DNA of 24,997 nucleotides from VFZS01 sp964353255. GTDB taxonomy: Bacteria; Acidobacteriota; Terriglobia; Bryobacterales; Bryobacteraceae. The notes below the pieces were generated by a model. It was not told the DNA's origin, made no database searches, and saw only the letters and a program-made list of their open reading frames with translations. The stretch covers positions 1 to 24,997 of the forward strand of contig CAYGVJ010000081.1 in assembly GCA_964353255.1 (NCBI GenBank). Reading direction: 5' to 3'. A program made the position numbers and the translations under genes. Below, piece by piece: positions 1-8,336 of this stretch (positions are counted from its first letter, which is position 1; the number at the start of each line of letters is the position of its first letter).

Positions 1-959
1 ACCGGCGCCGAGCGGGCGCTCTGGTTGCCCAACCGGTCTACCGCGCTGACGGCGTAGCGGTAGCGCCGGCCCGCCTGGATGGCCCGATCGCTGGCCGCCG
101 GGGTCTCCAGCATTTCGCCTACCCGCTCGAACGGACCCTCGTCCACGGAGCGGTACAGGTAGTAGCCTTTCAGGTCCGGCTCGGTGTTCCGTTCCCAGCT
201 CAGCTCGATGGAGGCGACGCCGGCCACCGCCGCCAGTCCCGCGGGCACGGCCGGCGGGAAGCGGTCCTGCGGGGTGATCTCGGCGGGCGCGGAGAGTTCG
301 CTCTCCACCACCGGCTCGGCGGCTTTCAGGAAGGCCTGAACGGCGTAACGGTAGGTCTTGCCGTATGCGGTGGCGGCGTCCACCCAGGGGGAAGCATCGG
401 CGACGGCGATTTCGGCGCCGTTCCGGAGGACGCGAAAGGCGGCCCCTGGCGCGGCCTGCCAAGTGAGCCGCACCCCTTCGAGGACGGCCTCCGCCTTGAG
501 CCCGGCCGGCTGCGCCAGCGGCGGGGCTACCCGGACGATAACCAGGTTCGACCACTCGCTGGCACGGCCCTTGCGCCCCCAGGCTCGCGCGGCGAAGATC
601 GCTTCCTCGCCGATCCAGTCGCGGGCCGGGACCTCCAGTTGCGCCGGGCCGGGCTGGCTCAGTTGATTGTCGATGGCACGGGCCCGCGCGGCCCAAGTCC
701 CGAGTTCGAACGAATCCTGCCCGGCGGCTCCGGCCCGCAACTCGATCCGTTCCACTTTCTTGAGAACCACCCCGTCGGTGGTCAGCTCGGGAATCGTGAG
801 CTTGATCACCAGCCGTTCCCCGCGCTCGACCACGCTCAAATCGGTGACGCGGCTGGGAATCCCCAGCGACGGCGGCAGCGGCTCCCCCACGTACCCGCAG
901 CCGGCCAGCAGCAGGCCCAAAGCAACAGAGCCACGAGCGTAAGCGAGTGGTCCGGGCAT
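1..959 (-). CDS. Lipoprotein with fibronectin type III-like domains (3' end beyond window)
   Basis: The reading frame is open from the ATG at 959 to the left edge (319 codons, no stop), so the C-terminus is missing. The N-terminus is a lipoprotein signal: a hydrophobic stretch ends in the lipobox LLLAGC, with the acylated cysteine at residue 21. No aspartate follows it, so outer-membrane sorting is plausible. The rest looks like about three beta-sandwich domains (roughly residues 25-128, 130-222 and 225 to the end). The last two each carry the fibronectin-III hallmark YRYAV, preceded by a TW or SW core tryptophan. The gene starts 4 bp after hslU and is probably co-transcribed with hslVU. I see no catalytic motif; a binding or structural role at the envelope is inferred. 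I do not recognise the family more precisely. Confidence 0.8.
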   Translation of the reverse strand, partial: MPGPLAYARGSVALGLLLAGCGYVGEPLPPSLGIPSRVTDLSVVERGERLVIKLTIPELTTDGVVLKKVERIELRAGAAGQDSFELGTWAARARAIDNQLSQPGPAQLEVPARDWIGEEAIFAARAWGRKGRASEWSNLVIVRVAPPLAQPAGLKAEAVLEGVRLTWQAAPGAAFRVLRNGAEIAVADASPWVDAATAYGKTYRYAVQAFLKAAEPVVESELSAPAEITPQDRFPPAVPAGLAAVAGVASIELSWERNTEPDLKGYYLYRSVDEGPFERVGEMLETPAASDRAIQAGRRYRYAVSAVDRLGNQSARSAP

Positions 960-963
960 TCTC

Positions 964-2322
964 TCACAGAATGTAGCGCGTCAGGTCCTGGTCCTTGATG
1001 ATCTCGTCCAGTTGCTGGCGCACGTAGGCCGCGTCGATCTTGACCCTCTTCTTCTTGAGGTCCGGCCCGGCGAAGGAGATCTCTTCGAGCACCTTCTCCA
1101 TGATGGTGTGCAGGCGGCGCGCGCCTATGTTCTCGGTGGTCTGGTTGACGTGGGCCGCCAGCCGGGCCACCTCCCGCAGCGCGTCGTCGGTGAATATCAG
1201 CTTGATGCCTTCAGTCTCCAGCAGGGCCGTGTACTGCTTGACCAGGGCGTTCTTGGGCTCCTGGAGGATGCGGAGAAAATCCGCCTCGGAGAGCGACTTC
1301 AGCTCGACGCGGATGGGGAAGCGGCCCTGAAGCTCGGGGATCAGGTCGCTGGGCTTGGAGACATGGAAGGCGCCGGCGGCGATGAACAGGATGTGGTCGG
1401 TGCGCACAAAGCCGTACCGGGTATTCACCGTGGTGCCCTCGACGATGGGCAGGATGTCGCGCTGGACGCCCTCGCGGCTGACGTCCGGCCCGTGCCCGCT
1501 TTCGCGGCCGGCGATCTTGTCCATCTCGTCCAGGAAGATGATGCCGCTCCGCTCGACCCGCTCCAGCGCCACGCGCGTGACCTGATCCATGTCGATCAGC
1601 CTCTGCTCCTCTTCCTGGACCAGGTGGTCCAGGGCCTCCGAGACGCGCGTCTTCCGCTTGCGCGTGCGCTGGCCGAAGATGCCGGGGAGCATGTCCTTTA
1701 GGTTGACGTCCATCTCCTCGACGCCGGCCGGGGTGCTGATCTCGAAGGTGGGCCCGCGCTCGCGCACGTCGATCTCCACCTGCCGGTCGTCCAGCCGCCC
1801 GGCGCGCAGTCGCTCGCGCAGCTTCTCGCGCGTGCGCTCCAGGCTCTCGGCGGGCTCCGGCTGGGGAGGCATCAGCAGGTCCAGCAGCCTTTCCTCCGCG
1901 GCCTTTTCCGCCCGCTCGCCGACCTCTTCCAGCCGCTCCTGGCGGATCATCTCGATGGCCGTCTCCACCAGGTCGCGGATCATGGACTCGACGTCCCGGC
2001 CCACGTAGCCCACCTCGGTGTATTTGCTGGCTTCCACCTTCAGGAAGGGCGAATTGGCCAGCCGGGCCAGGCGGCGCGCAATCTCGGTCTTGCCCACCCC
2101 GGTGGGGCCGATCATGAGGATGTTCTTGGGTATCACCTCCTCGGACATGTCCGCTTCCAGCTTCTGCCGCCGGATACGGTTACGCAGCGCCACGGCCACC
2201 GCCCGCTTGGCCGCGGTCTGCCCGATGACGTACTTGTCCAGCTCGCGGACAATTTCCCGCGGCGTCATCTCGTCCAGCGCCGGCGCTTCGTCGTCGGAGG
2301 GTCCGGGAAGGTAGATCACCAT
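964..2322 (-). CDS. hslU: HslU, ATPase subunit of the HslVU (ClpYQ) protease
   Basis: AAA+ unfoldase that feeds proteins into the HslV peptidase in the cytoplasm. Of the 452 residues, the opening MTPREIVRELDKYVIGQ is typical of the family. Walker A GPTGVGKT is at 72-79 and the pore loop GYVG at 105-108. The variable I-domain lies at about 110-250, Walker B IIFLDEMD at 261-268, GRF at 333-335 and the sensor-2 GARR at 400-403. The tail DLTRYIL matches the conserved HslU C-terminus that docks into HslV and activates it. Length is close to other HslU/ClpY proteins. The start lies 3 nt after the hslV stop, so the two are probably translationally coupled, which fits their 1:1 complex. All motifs are intact and function is secure. 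Confidence 0.97.
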   Translation of the reverse strand: MVIYLPGPSDDEAPALDEMTPREIVRELDKYVIGQTAAKRAVAVALRNRIRRQKLEADMSEEVIPKNILMIGPTGVGKTEIARRLARLANSPFLKVEASKYTEVGYVGRDVESMIRDLVETAIEMIRQERLEEVGERAEKAAEERLLDLLMPPQPEPAESLERTREKLRERLRAGRLDDRQVEIDVRERGPTFEISTPAGVEEMDVNLKDMLPGIFGQRTRKRKTRVSEALDHLVQEEEQRLIDMDQVTRVALERVERSGIIFLDEMDKIAGRESGHGPDVSREGVQRDILPIVEGTTVNTRYGFVRTDHILFIAAGAFHVSKPSDLIPELQGRFPIRVELKSLSEADFLRILQEPKNALVKQYTALLETEGIKLIFTDDALREVARLAAHVNQTTENIGARRLHTIMEKVLEEISFAGPDLKKKRVKIDAAYVRQQLDEIIKDQDLTRYIL

Positions 2323-2325
2323 AGC

Positions 2326-2901
2326 TCAGCCCAGTTCTTCGTAAGTCACCTGGGCGTTGGTGTAGATGCAGATCGCCCCGGCGATGGCCATGGCTTCCTC
2401 GGCGATCTGGCGGGCGCTGAAGCTGGTGTGACGCAGCAGCGCCGTGCCCGCGGCCCTGGCCATAGGGCCGCCCGAACCGATGGCGGCCACGTCCTCGTCC
2501 GGCTCGATCACGTCCCCGCTGCCGCTCAGCAGGAAGGTGTTCTTCAGATCCGTCACCAGCAGAAAAGCCTCCAGGTGCCGCAGGACCTTGTCGGTGCGCC
2601 AGTCCTTGGCCAGCTCGACCACGCTGCGGGACAGGTTCCCGCTGTGCTGCTCGAGCTTGATTTCGAAGCGCGTGAACAGCGCGAAGGCGTCGGCGGTCGA
2701 ACCCGCAAACCCGGCCAGGATCTTGTCGTGGTAAAGGCGGCGGAGCTTCTTGGCGGAGGCCTTCATTACCTCCTGGCCGAAGGTCACCTGGCCGTCGGCG
2801 GCCAGCACCACCTTGCCGTCGCGGCGCACGCAGAGGACGGTGGTCGAGCGGATCTGCCTGGGTTCGTCGGGGGCAGTGGGCGTCTGAGTTCGTTTGTTCA
2901 T
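2326..2901 (-). CDS. hslV: HslV, threonine peptidase subunit of HslVU, with N-terminal extension
   Basis: Proteasome-like N-terminal threonine hydrolase that forms the degradation chamber capped by HslU. The core TTVLCVRRDGKVVLAADGQV aligns with the start of E. coli HslV, so the predicted nucleophile is Thr20, the first of a TT pair. Later conserved blocks include AGFAGSTADAFALFTRFE and the IGSGG segment. The protein has 191 residues against about 176 in E. coli. The extra length is a 19-residue leader before Thr20 that would have to be removed. There is no alternative in-frame start codon between the ATG at 2901 and Thr20. First gene of the hslV-hslU-lipoprotein group. Confidence 0.96.
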   Translation of the reverse strand: MNKRTQTPTAPDEPRQIRSTTVLCVRRDGKVVLAADGQVTFGQEVMKASAKKLRRLYHDKILAGFAGSTADAFALFTRFEIKLEQHSGNLSRSVVELAKDWRTDKVLRHLEAFLLVTDLKNTFLLSGSGDVIEPDEDVAAIGSGGPMARAAGTALLRHTSFSARQIAEEAMAIAGAICIYTNAQVTYEELG

Positions 2902-2915
2902 GGAGTACGAAGTCT

Positions 2916-2921
2916 ATTCTA
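2916..2921 (-). promoter_or_regulatory. Possible -10 box upstream of hslV
   Basis: On the minus strand the hexamer TAGAAT lies 14 nt before the hslV ATG in an otherwise GC-rich spacer. I cannot find a good -35 element at the expected distance, so this is a weak call based on composition and position only. Confidence 0.3.
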
Positions 2922-2960
2922 GCGCAGGGCTGCCGCAGCCCGTCCGCGGGCCGGGCGCCG

Positions 2961-2979
2961 CGCGGGGCCGCGCCCCGCG
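2961..2979. other. GC-rich hairpin in the hslV/glycosidase divergent spacer
   Basis: CGCGGGGC and GCCCCGCG are perfect inverted arms of 8 bp around a 3-nt loop, in the 101-bp spacer between divergent hslV and the plus-strand glycosidase. There is no T-run, so it is not a classical terminator. It could affect the leader of the glycosidase mRNA or simply reflect high GC. Confidence 0.35.
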
Positions 2980-3002
2980 GCTCGTTCGGACAGCGTGTTT
3001 TC

Positions 3003-5420
3003 TTGTGCCCAAGCTTGATATTAGCGAGCGCGGTCCTGGCGCCGGACCTCGGCGCCCTCGCCGGGGAGAGTCTGATCCAGGTTAATCGGCGCAACCAGGT
3101 TTCGCGCGCGGACCTGGTTTTCGATTCCCCCGCCGCGCGCCCCGAGGAAGGCATGCCGGTGGGCAACGGCCGAATGGGAAGCCTGGTCTGGACCACCCCC
3201 TCGGCGCTGAAATTCCAGATCAACCGCGTGGACGTCCACGCCATGGACAGCACGACCGTCAGCTTCCCGCGGGCCGACTCCGATTACTCGAGCGTCTGCG
3301 GCTACGTTGACATCAACGTGGTAGACGCCGGCGAGGACGTGTTCACCGGCCCGGTGTTCCGCCAGCACCTGTCGCTGTACGAAGCGCTGATGACCGCCCA
3401 GGGCCAGGGCCTGACGGCGCGCGTGCTGGCCTGGCCCAACAGCGACGTGATGGCTGTCGAGATCGACGACCAGCGCGACCGGCCCGCGGCCATCAACATC
3501 GACCTGCGCATGCTGCGTTACCAGATGCAGTTCCATCTCGGTCGGACCTCCGAGCTGGCCAACAATCACACCGTGATGTTCCGCACCGCCGCCCACACCG
3601 CCACCTCGATCCTGGGTGTTCACGACGGGCGGATCACCCTGACCCAACAGTTTCGCGAAGGGGATTTTTACGGCTCTTCGGCAGTGGCCATCGGCGTCCT
3701 GGGCCGCCCCGCGCGGGCGCGCTACCTGAACCAATCGACCGTCCAACTGTCGGCGGCGCCAGGCAAGGGACGCTTCACCATCCTGATCGCCAGCGCCGCC
3801 AGCGACAACCCGGCCCAGGACACGACGGCGCTGGCGCTCCAGCAGCTCCAGGCCGCCGCGCCCAAGGGGTTTGAGGGGTTGCGCAAAGAGACGGGCGAGT
3901 GGTGGAGCAACTTCTGGGCCCGGGGCATGGTCTACCTGCGCAGCGACTCGGGCCAGGCCGACTTCGTCGAGCAGAACTACACCTACTTCCTCTACCTGAT
4001 GGGCGCCAGCTCGCGCGGCGACTTTCCCCCGCGCTTCGGCGGCATGCTCTGGTTCACCGACGGCGACATGACCCGCTGGGGCTCGCAGCACTGGTGGGCC
4101 AACACCAACGCTTACTACAGCAATCTGATGCCGGCCAACCGCCTGGAGCTGATGGATCCTATGTTCAAGATGTACTTCAACATGTATGAGGCCTGTGCGC
4201 TGGCCGCGCGCCAGCAGTGGGGCACGCAGGGCATCTGGATCCCGGAGACGACCTTCTTCAACGGGCCGGAGAAACTGCCGGACGACATCGCGCAGGAGCT
4301 CCAGGACCTGATGCTGGTCCGCAAGCCGTGGGAGCAGCGGTCCCAGAAGTTCGACTGGTTCGCTAACAACAAGAACCGTCACAACAGCCGCTGGAATTTC
4401 CGGGCCGACGGCGACTGGGTTCACGGCTACTACGTCTTCAAGCCCAAAGGCTCCGGCGCCTTCGGCCACACCTCGCACATCCTGGGAGTGGCCTCCCGGA
4501 TCGCGAACCTCGCCTGGCAGCGCTACCAGCTCACGCTAGACGAGACCTGGCTGCGCCAGCGGGCCTACCCGCTCATCAAGGGCGCCGCCGAGTTCTACCG
4601 CCACTTCCCCAACCTCCAGAAAGGTGAGGACGGCATCTACCACATCAACCACACCAACAGTGGCGAATCGGCCTGGAATTCGAGGGACGCCCCGTATGAA
4701 GTCTCCTGCATGCACATGATCTTCCCGCTCGCGATCCGCGCCTCCCAGGTCCTGGGCGTTGACGCTGAGCTGCGGCCCATCTGGCAGGAGATCAAGGACC
4801 ACCTGGTGCCTATGAGCGGCGGGCGGGGAGGCGGCGGCGGCGGCGAACGCGCCTACGGCGCCTTTGTCTACGGCGGCCCCGGGGTGATCGAGCCCATCGG
4901 CCCCGAACCGGAGCTCAAGAGCCGCTTCCTGGGCTTCAACCGTCTGGCCAGCTTCATTGATGACAAGGGCATCGGCGGGGCGCAGATCTTCCGCAACCGC
5001 CTGCGGCTGCGCGAAGGCCCCGGCGCGATCGACGCCGAACACCTCGGCGGCCTGAGCTCCGGGATCCATTCCACCCTGCTGGCCAGCCAGCCCGAGTCGC
5101 TGACCGACGAAGAGCCGATCCGCATCTTCAACCGCTGGCCCAAGGATTGGGATGCGGCCTTCAGCCTGCTGGCCCGCGGCGCGTTTGTGGTCAGCTCGGC
5201 GCAGAAGGGCGGCAAGATTCCGCTGGTTGAGATCCTGTCTCAGGCCGGCGGCCCGTGCCGGCTGGTCAACCCGTGGGGCGGCGGAGAGGTGACGCTTTAC
5301 CGCAACAGCCGGAAAGCCGAGGACCTCTCGGGTGAAACGCTGGCTTTCCCCACCGCCAAGGGCGAGACCATCGTCGTGGCGCCGAAAGGCTCGACGCCTG
5401 CCGCTGTGAAGATGCCCTGA
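3003..5420 (+). CDS. Secreted GH95-like glycosidase (six-hairpin clan)
   Basis: Large 805-residue protein resembling glycoside hydrolase family 95 and related (alpha/alpha)6-barrel enzymes, many of which act on alpha-L-fucosides or galactosides. The N-terminal beta-domain opens with GMPVGNGRMGSLVW, like the GH95 entry motif. A middle region rich in W, H and N (about residues 330-560) fits the helical barrel, and the C-terminus IFNRWPKDWDAAFSLLARGA followed by NPWGG is GH95-like. I did not assign catalytic residues. A glycine-rich insert (4815-4845, six consecutive Gly) interrupts a loop. The start is uncertain: the first codon used is TTG, no ATG or GTG occurs in frame upstream, no ribosome site is visible, and the resulting leader is hydrophobic but lacks basic residues. 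The gene is divergent from hslV. Plant or microbial polysaccharide degradation is inferred; the exact substrate is unknown. Confidence 0.75.
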   Translation: MCPSLILASAVLAPDLGALAGESLIQVNRRNQVSRADLVFDSPAARPEEGMPVGNGRMGSLVWTTPSALKFQINRVDVHAMDSTTVSFPRADSDYSSVCGYVDINVVDAGEDVFTGPVFRQHLSLYEALMTAQGQGLTARVLAWPNSDVMAVEIDDQRDRPAAINIDLRMLRYQMQFHLGRTSELANNHTVMFRTAAHTATSILGVHDGRITLTQQFREGDFYGSSAVAIGVLGRPARARYLNQSTVQLSAAPGKGRFTILIASAASDNPAQDTTALALQQLQAAAPKGFEGLRKETGEWWSNFWARGMVYLRSDSGQADFVEQNYTYFLYLMGASSRGDFPPRFGGMLWFTDGDMTRWGSQHWWANTNAYYSNLMPANRLELMDPMFKMYFNMYEACALAARQQWGTQGIWIPETTFFNGPEKLPDDIAQELQDLMLVRKPWEQRSQKFDWFANNKNRHNSRWNFRADGDWVHGYYVFKPKGSGAFGHTSHILGVASRIANLAWQRYQLTLDETWLRQRAYPLIKGAAEFYRHFPNLQKGEDGIYHINHTNSGESAWNSRDAPYEVSCMHMIFPLAIRASQVLGVDAELRPIWQEIKDHLVPMSGGRGGGGGGERAYGAFVYGGPGVIEPIGPEPELKSRFLGFNRLASFIDDKGIGGAQIFRNRLRLREGPGAIDAEHLGGLSSGIHSTLLASQPESLTDEEPIRIFNRWPKDWDAAFSLLARGAFVVSSAQKGGKIPLVEILSQAGGPCRLVNPWGGGEVTLYRNSRKAEDLSGETLAFPTAKGETIVVAPKGSTPAAVKMP

Positions 5421-5466
5421 GCGGCGGCCATGAGCCGGAATGGGCCGCAGCGCGTCCGCCTGAAGC

Positions 5467-6744
5467 TCACTCCGCGGCAGGTGGAGCCGGCGCCTTCCGC
5501 ACGTGCCGGCGCCACATCTCCGCGAACAGGCGAAACGCGCTGGGCTCGCGCTGTCCCATTACCATGCGCACCACTCCCAGGCCCACCCACACCAGGTAGG
5601 CCACGGTCACGTACCAGTGAATGTGCCCGGCCAGGAATCCCCAGAATCCGGGGCCCCGCTGGACGGGCGACAGCGCAAACTGGATGCCCCACAGGCTGAA
5701 CAGCGTAGCGGCCTCCCACCAGGCCAGTTCCATGTTCACCAGAAACAGCATGCCGACCAGCGACTGGGCGATGGTCATCAGCAGCTCCAGCGACTGCTGC
5801 TGGTCGAACACGATGGCCGAGGGCGTCCCGCGGCTGACCGAGAATACTATGGGCAGCATGGCCGCCAGCAAGGTCCACTGGTTGATGTTGCTGGAAACCA
5901 TGTTCATCAGCGCCATGGGGGCCTTCTGGACCGTGCGCGCCCAGTAAAAGGCGGAGACTTTCTCAGGGAACTCGGAAACAAACGGCGCCACCCATTGCAC
6001 GAACACGAAGGTGGGGATACCCAGCGCCGCCGAAACCGCCAACAGGCTGCCCGCGAAGGGCTCGGCGCTGTAGTAGATGAGCGCGCCGCCGGCGACGAAC
6101 AGCCCGGTGATCACCGCAATGCGGATGCGCCGCGGCGCCTGCACGATGCTCCTGGGAATCGCCTCCAGATCCTCGATGCCCTCGGCCTCCTCGGGCGGCA
6201 TCCTCCGCAGCACCATCAGGTAGGCCACGTACATCGCAATCAGCACCGCCGCGTCAACCAGGGTCAGCGCGCCCTTCCACCAGATCAGGGCGGCGTAGAC
6301 CAGCGGGACGAACAGTCCTATGACCTCGACGCAGTGCTGATCGTCCAGCTTGATCGAACGCAAGGGGCGGCCGTGCGTGCGGCGGCAGCAGAACGCCGCC
6401 ACGAAGTAGATCATGGGCCAGCCCAGGCCGGTGAGCAGCCGCAGCGAGCCGGTCAGGTTGGCCATCAGCAGCGGGACCTGCTGTCTCCAGGCGAAGACGA
6501 ACTCGACGGCGAACTCCGGGAAGGTTTGCAGCCAGGCCAGAATGGCCAGCGCGAAGCCTTGGGGGATGAAGAACTGGGCCGACTCGGCCGCCCAGGCGAT
6601 CATCATGGCGGCCACCAGGATGGCGGGCGCGGCCCACAGGGCCGTCCGGGGGCTTCCCTTGATGATGGGCACGGCGGCCAATACCAGCGCCATGGCGGCG
6701 ATGGGGGCGCCCCCCGACCCTTCCTCAGACGAAAACGACTTCAT
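5467..6744 (-). CDS. Ca2+/cation antiporter (CaCA superfamily) membrane protein
   Basis: A 425-residue polytopic membrane protein with about ten hydrophobic segments. Two related alpha-repeats typical of sodium/calcium exchangers are visible in inverted topology. The first is around residues 69-106, with FPEFAVEFVFAW followed by ANLTGS. The second is around 251-290, with VSEFPEKVSAFYWA followed by MVSSNINQW. The acidic PE pairs in each repeat would coordinate the cation. A hydrophilic cytoplasmic loop at about 180-205 separates the halves, as in the family. The ion (Ca2+, Na+, H+ or other) cannot be told from sequence. The ATG at 6744 lies 20 nt inside the 3' end of nadB and has a GAGG just upstream, so it may be translationally coupled to nadB. 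The opposite convergent gene stops 46 bp away. Confidence 0.82.
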   Translation of the reverse strand: MKSFSSEEGSGGAPIAAMALVLAAVPIIKGSPRTALWAAPAILVAAMMIAWAAESAQFFIPQGFALAILAWLQTFPEFAVEFVFAWRQQVPLLMANLTGSLRLLTGLGWPMIYFVAAFCCRRTHGRPLRSIKLDDQHCVEVIGLFVPLVYAALIWWKGALTLVDAAVLIAMYVAYLMVLRRMPPEEAEGIEDLEAIPRSIVQAPRRIRIAVITGLFVAGGALIYYSAEPFAGSLLAVSAALGIPTFVFVQWVAPFVSEFPEKVSAFYWARTVQKAPMALMNMVSSNINQWTLLAAMLPIVFSVSRGTPSAIVFDQQQSLELLMTIAQSLVGMLFLVNMELAWWEAATLFSLWGIQFALSPVQRGPGFWGFLAGHIHWYVTVAYLVWVGLGVVRMVMGQREPSAFRLFAEMWRRHVRKAPAPPAAE

Positions 6745-8254
6745 GGTCCTCGCTGACGACGGAGTGTCGCCGAAATTCGGGCCGGCTCTCCGGGTAGTCG
6801 GTGCGGTAGTGGGCGCCGCGGCTTTCCTCTCGCGCCAGCGCGCAGCGGGCTATAAGCAACGCCACCGCGTGCATCGAGCGCAGCTCGAAGAGCGCCCGGT
6901 TGGGCGCAGCCGTGCGCTCCAGCGGCGTGCTCTTGAGCCGGCGGCAGGCTTCCGCCAGGCCGTCGCCGGAACGGACGATTCCGCAGTTGTCCCAGGCCAG
7001 CCGCCTCAGCTCCTCCTCGGAGATGCGCGGAAACGCCGGCTCCGGCGGCGGCGTTGGGCGCGGCAGGGGCGTGCCCGCCAGTTCGCGCATCGCGCGGCCG
7101 GCGCGCGCCCCGAAGACTACGGCCTCCAGCAGCGAGTTGCTGGCCAGCCGGTTGGCCCCGTGCACGCCGGTCGAGGCCACCTCGCCGGCGGCAAAGAGGC
7201 GCGCGAGGCTGGTGCGTCCCTCCAGGTCCGTGCGCACGCCGCCCATGGCATAATGCGCTGCCGGGCGCACCGGCACAGGCCCCTTGGCCAGATCCACGCC
7301 GTGCCTCAGGCAGGTCTGGTAGATCCGGGGAAACCGCTCTCGCAGAAACCGGGCCTCCAGGTGGGTCAGATCCAGAAAGACATGCGGTGAGGCGGTGCGC
7401 TCCATCTCGGTGACGATGGCGCGCGAGACCACATCGCGCGGCGCCAGCTCGGCCAGTTCGTGATAACGCGGCATGAACCGCTCCCCCGCCGCGTTGCGCA
7501 GATAGGCGCCTTCGCCGCGCAGCGCTTCCGAAAGCAGGAACTCCGAGGCCCCCTCCACATCCAGCACGGTCGGATGGAACTGGACGAACTCGATGTCGCT
7601 GATCTCGGCGCCGGCACGCCAGGCCGCGGCCACGCCGTCTCCGGTGGCCACCTCCGGATTAGTGCTGTAGCGGTACACCCGACCCAGGCCGCCGGTGGCC
7701 AGCAAAACCGCCCGGACCTCGAGCATGGCGGAGTGCTCGGTCGAGGCGTCGCAGGCTGCCACCCCGGCCACGCCCTCCTCCGAGAGCAGCAAGTCCGTGA
7801 CCGCCGAAAAGCTGCGGAACTCGACGTTGGCCAGCGCGGAGGCTTTCCGATGCAGCGTCCGGGCGATCTCGCGCCCGGTCGAGTCCCCATGGGCGTGCAG
7901 GATGCGGCGCCGGCTGTGCGCCCCTTCCCGGCCGAAAGCCAGGCGCGCGCCTTCGCGATCGAACTCGGCGCCCCAGTCGATGAGCTGGGCGATAGCCGCG
8001 GGGCCTTCGCGAACCAGCACGCGCACGGCCGCGGGGTCCGACAGGCCGTCCCCGGCGGCCAGCGTGTCCTGCTCATGCAGTTCCGCCGAGTCGTCTTCGC
8101 CCAGCGCGGTGGCGATTCCCCCTTGCGCGTATTCCGAGGAGGACTCCCGGAGGCTGTCCTTGGCGATGACCAGCACCCGGCCGGCTTCAGCCAGCTCAAT
8201 GGCCGCGCGCAGGCCGGCCACCCCCGCGCCCACCACCAGGAAATCACAGGTCAT
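6725..8254 (-). CDS. nadB: L-aspartate oxidase
   Basis: FAD enzyme that oxidises L-aspartate to iminoaspartate, the first step of de novo NAD synthesis. The dinucleotide fold VVGAGVAGL is at residues 7-15. The family signatures follow: SSEYAQGGIA (39-48), EGAHSRRRILHAHGDSTG (about 111-128), the substrate and flavin region RPAAHYAMGGVRTD, and GEVASTGVHGANRLASNSLLE. The C-terminal helical domain is present. I place the start at the ATG at 8254, which puts the FAD motif close to the N-terminus as in other NadB proteins. An in-frame ATG at 8287 would add 11 residues. The expected product is 509 residues, slightly shorter than typical. nadA and nadC are not in the window. Divergent from aroB. Confidence 0.95.
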   Translation of the reverse strand: MTCDFLVVGAGVAGLRAAIELAEAGRVLVIAKDSLRESSSEYAQGGIATALGEDDSAELHEQDTLAAGDGLSDPAAVRVLVREGPAAIAQLIDWGAEFDREGARLAFGREGAHSRRRILHAHGDSTGREIARTLHRKASALANVEFRSFSAVTDLLLSEEGVAGVAACDASTEHSAMLEVRAVLLATGGLGRVYRYSTNPEVATGDGVAAAWRAGAEISDIEFVQFHPTVLDVEGASEFLLSEALRGEGAYLRNAAGERFMPRYHELAELAPRDVVSRAIVTEMERTASPHVFLDLTHLEARFLRERFPRIYQTCLRHGVDLAKGPVPVRPAAHYAMGGVRTDLEGRTSLARLFAAGEVASTGVHGANRLASNSLLEAVVFGARAGRAMRELAGTPLPRPTPPPEPAFPRISEEELRRLAWDNCGIVRSGDGLAEACRRLKSTPLERTAAPNRALFELRSMHAVALLIARCALAREESRGAHYRTDYPESRPEFRRHSVVSEDHEVVFV

Positions 8255-8322
8255 CAGGTTAAGAGGGCTAAAAGGCCATCTTAGCATTGGCCGGCGTACG
8301 GCCCCCTCCAGCAGCCACGTGG

Positions 8323-8328
8323 TACAAC
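8323..8328 (+). promoter_or_regulatory. Possible -10 box of aroB
   Basis: TACAAC ends 8 nt before the aroB ATG. No clear -35 is seen. If used, transcription would begin at or beside the start codon, giving a leaderless mRNA. Confidence 0.25.
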
Positions 8329-8336
8329 GGGTCTAT

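Noticed and set aside
3021..4478. 485-codon open frame antisense to the glycosidase
   Set aside because: Shadow of the glycosidase frame, with no recognisable motif and biased composition.
5424..5448. GCGGCC/GGCCGC hairpin between the glycosidase and antiporter stops as a terminator
   Set aside because: Only 6 bp with a 13-nt loop and no T-run; expected by chance at this GC content.
5503..6756. 417-codon plus-strand open frame across the antiporter gene
   Set aside because: Antisense shadow; the minus-strand frame shows real transmembrane segments and alpha-repeats.
7695..8336. N-terminal extension of aroB by 214 codons
   Set aside because: It lies antisense to nadB and has no similarity to AroB; the ATG at 8337 gives the normal length.
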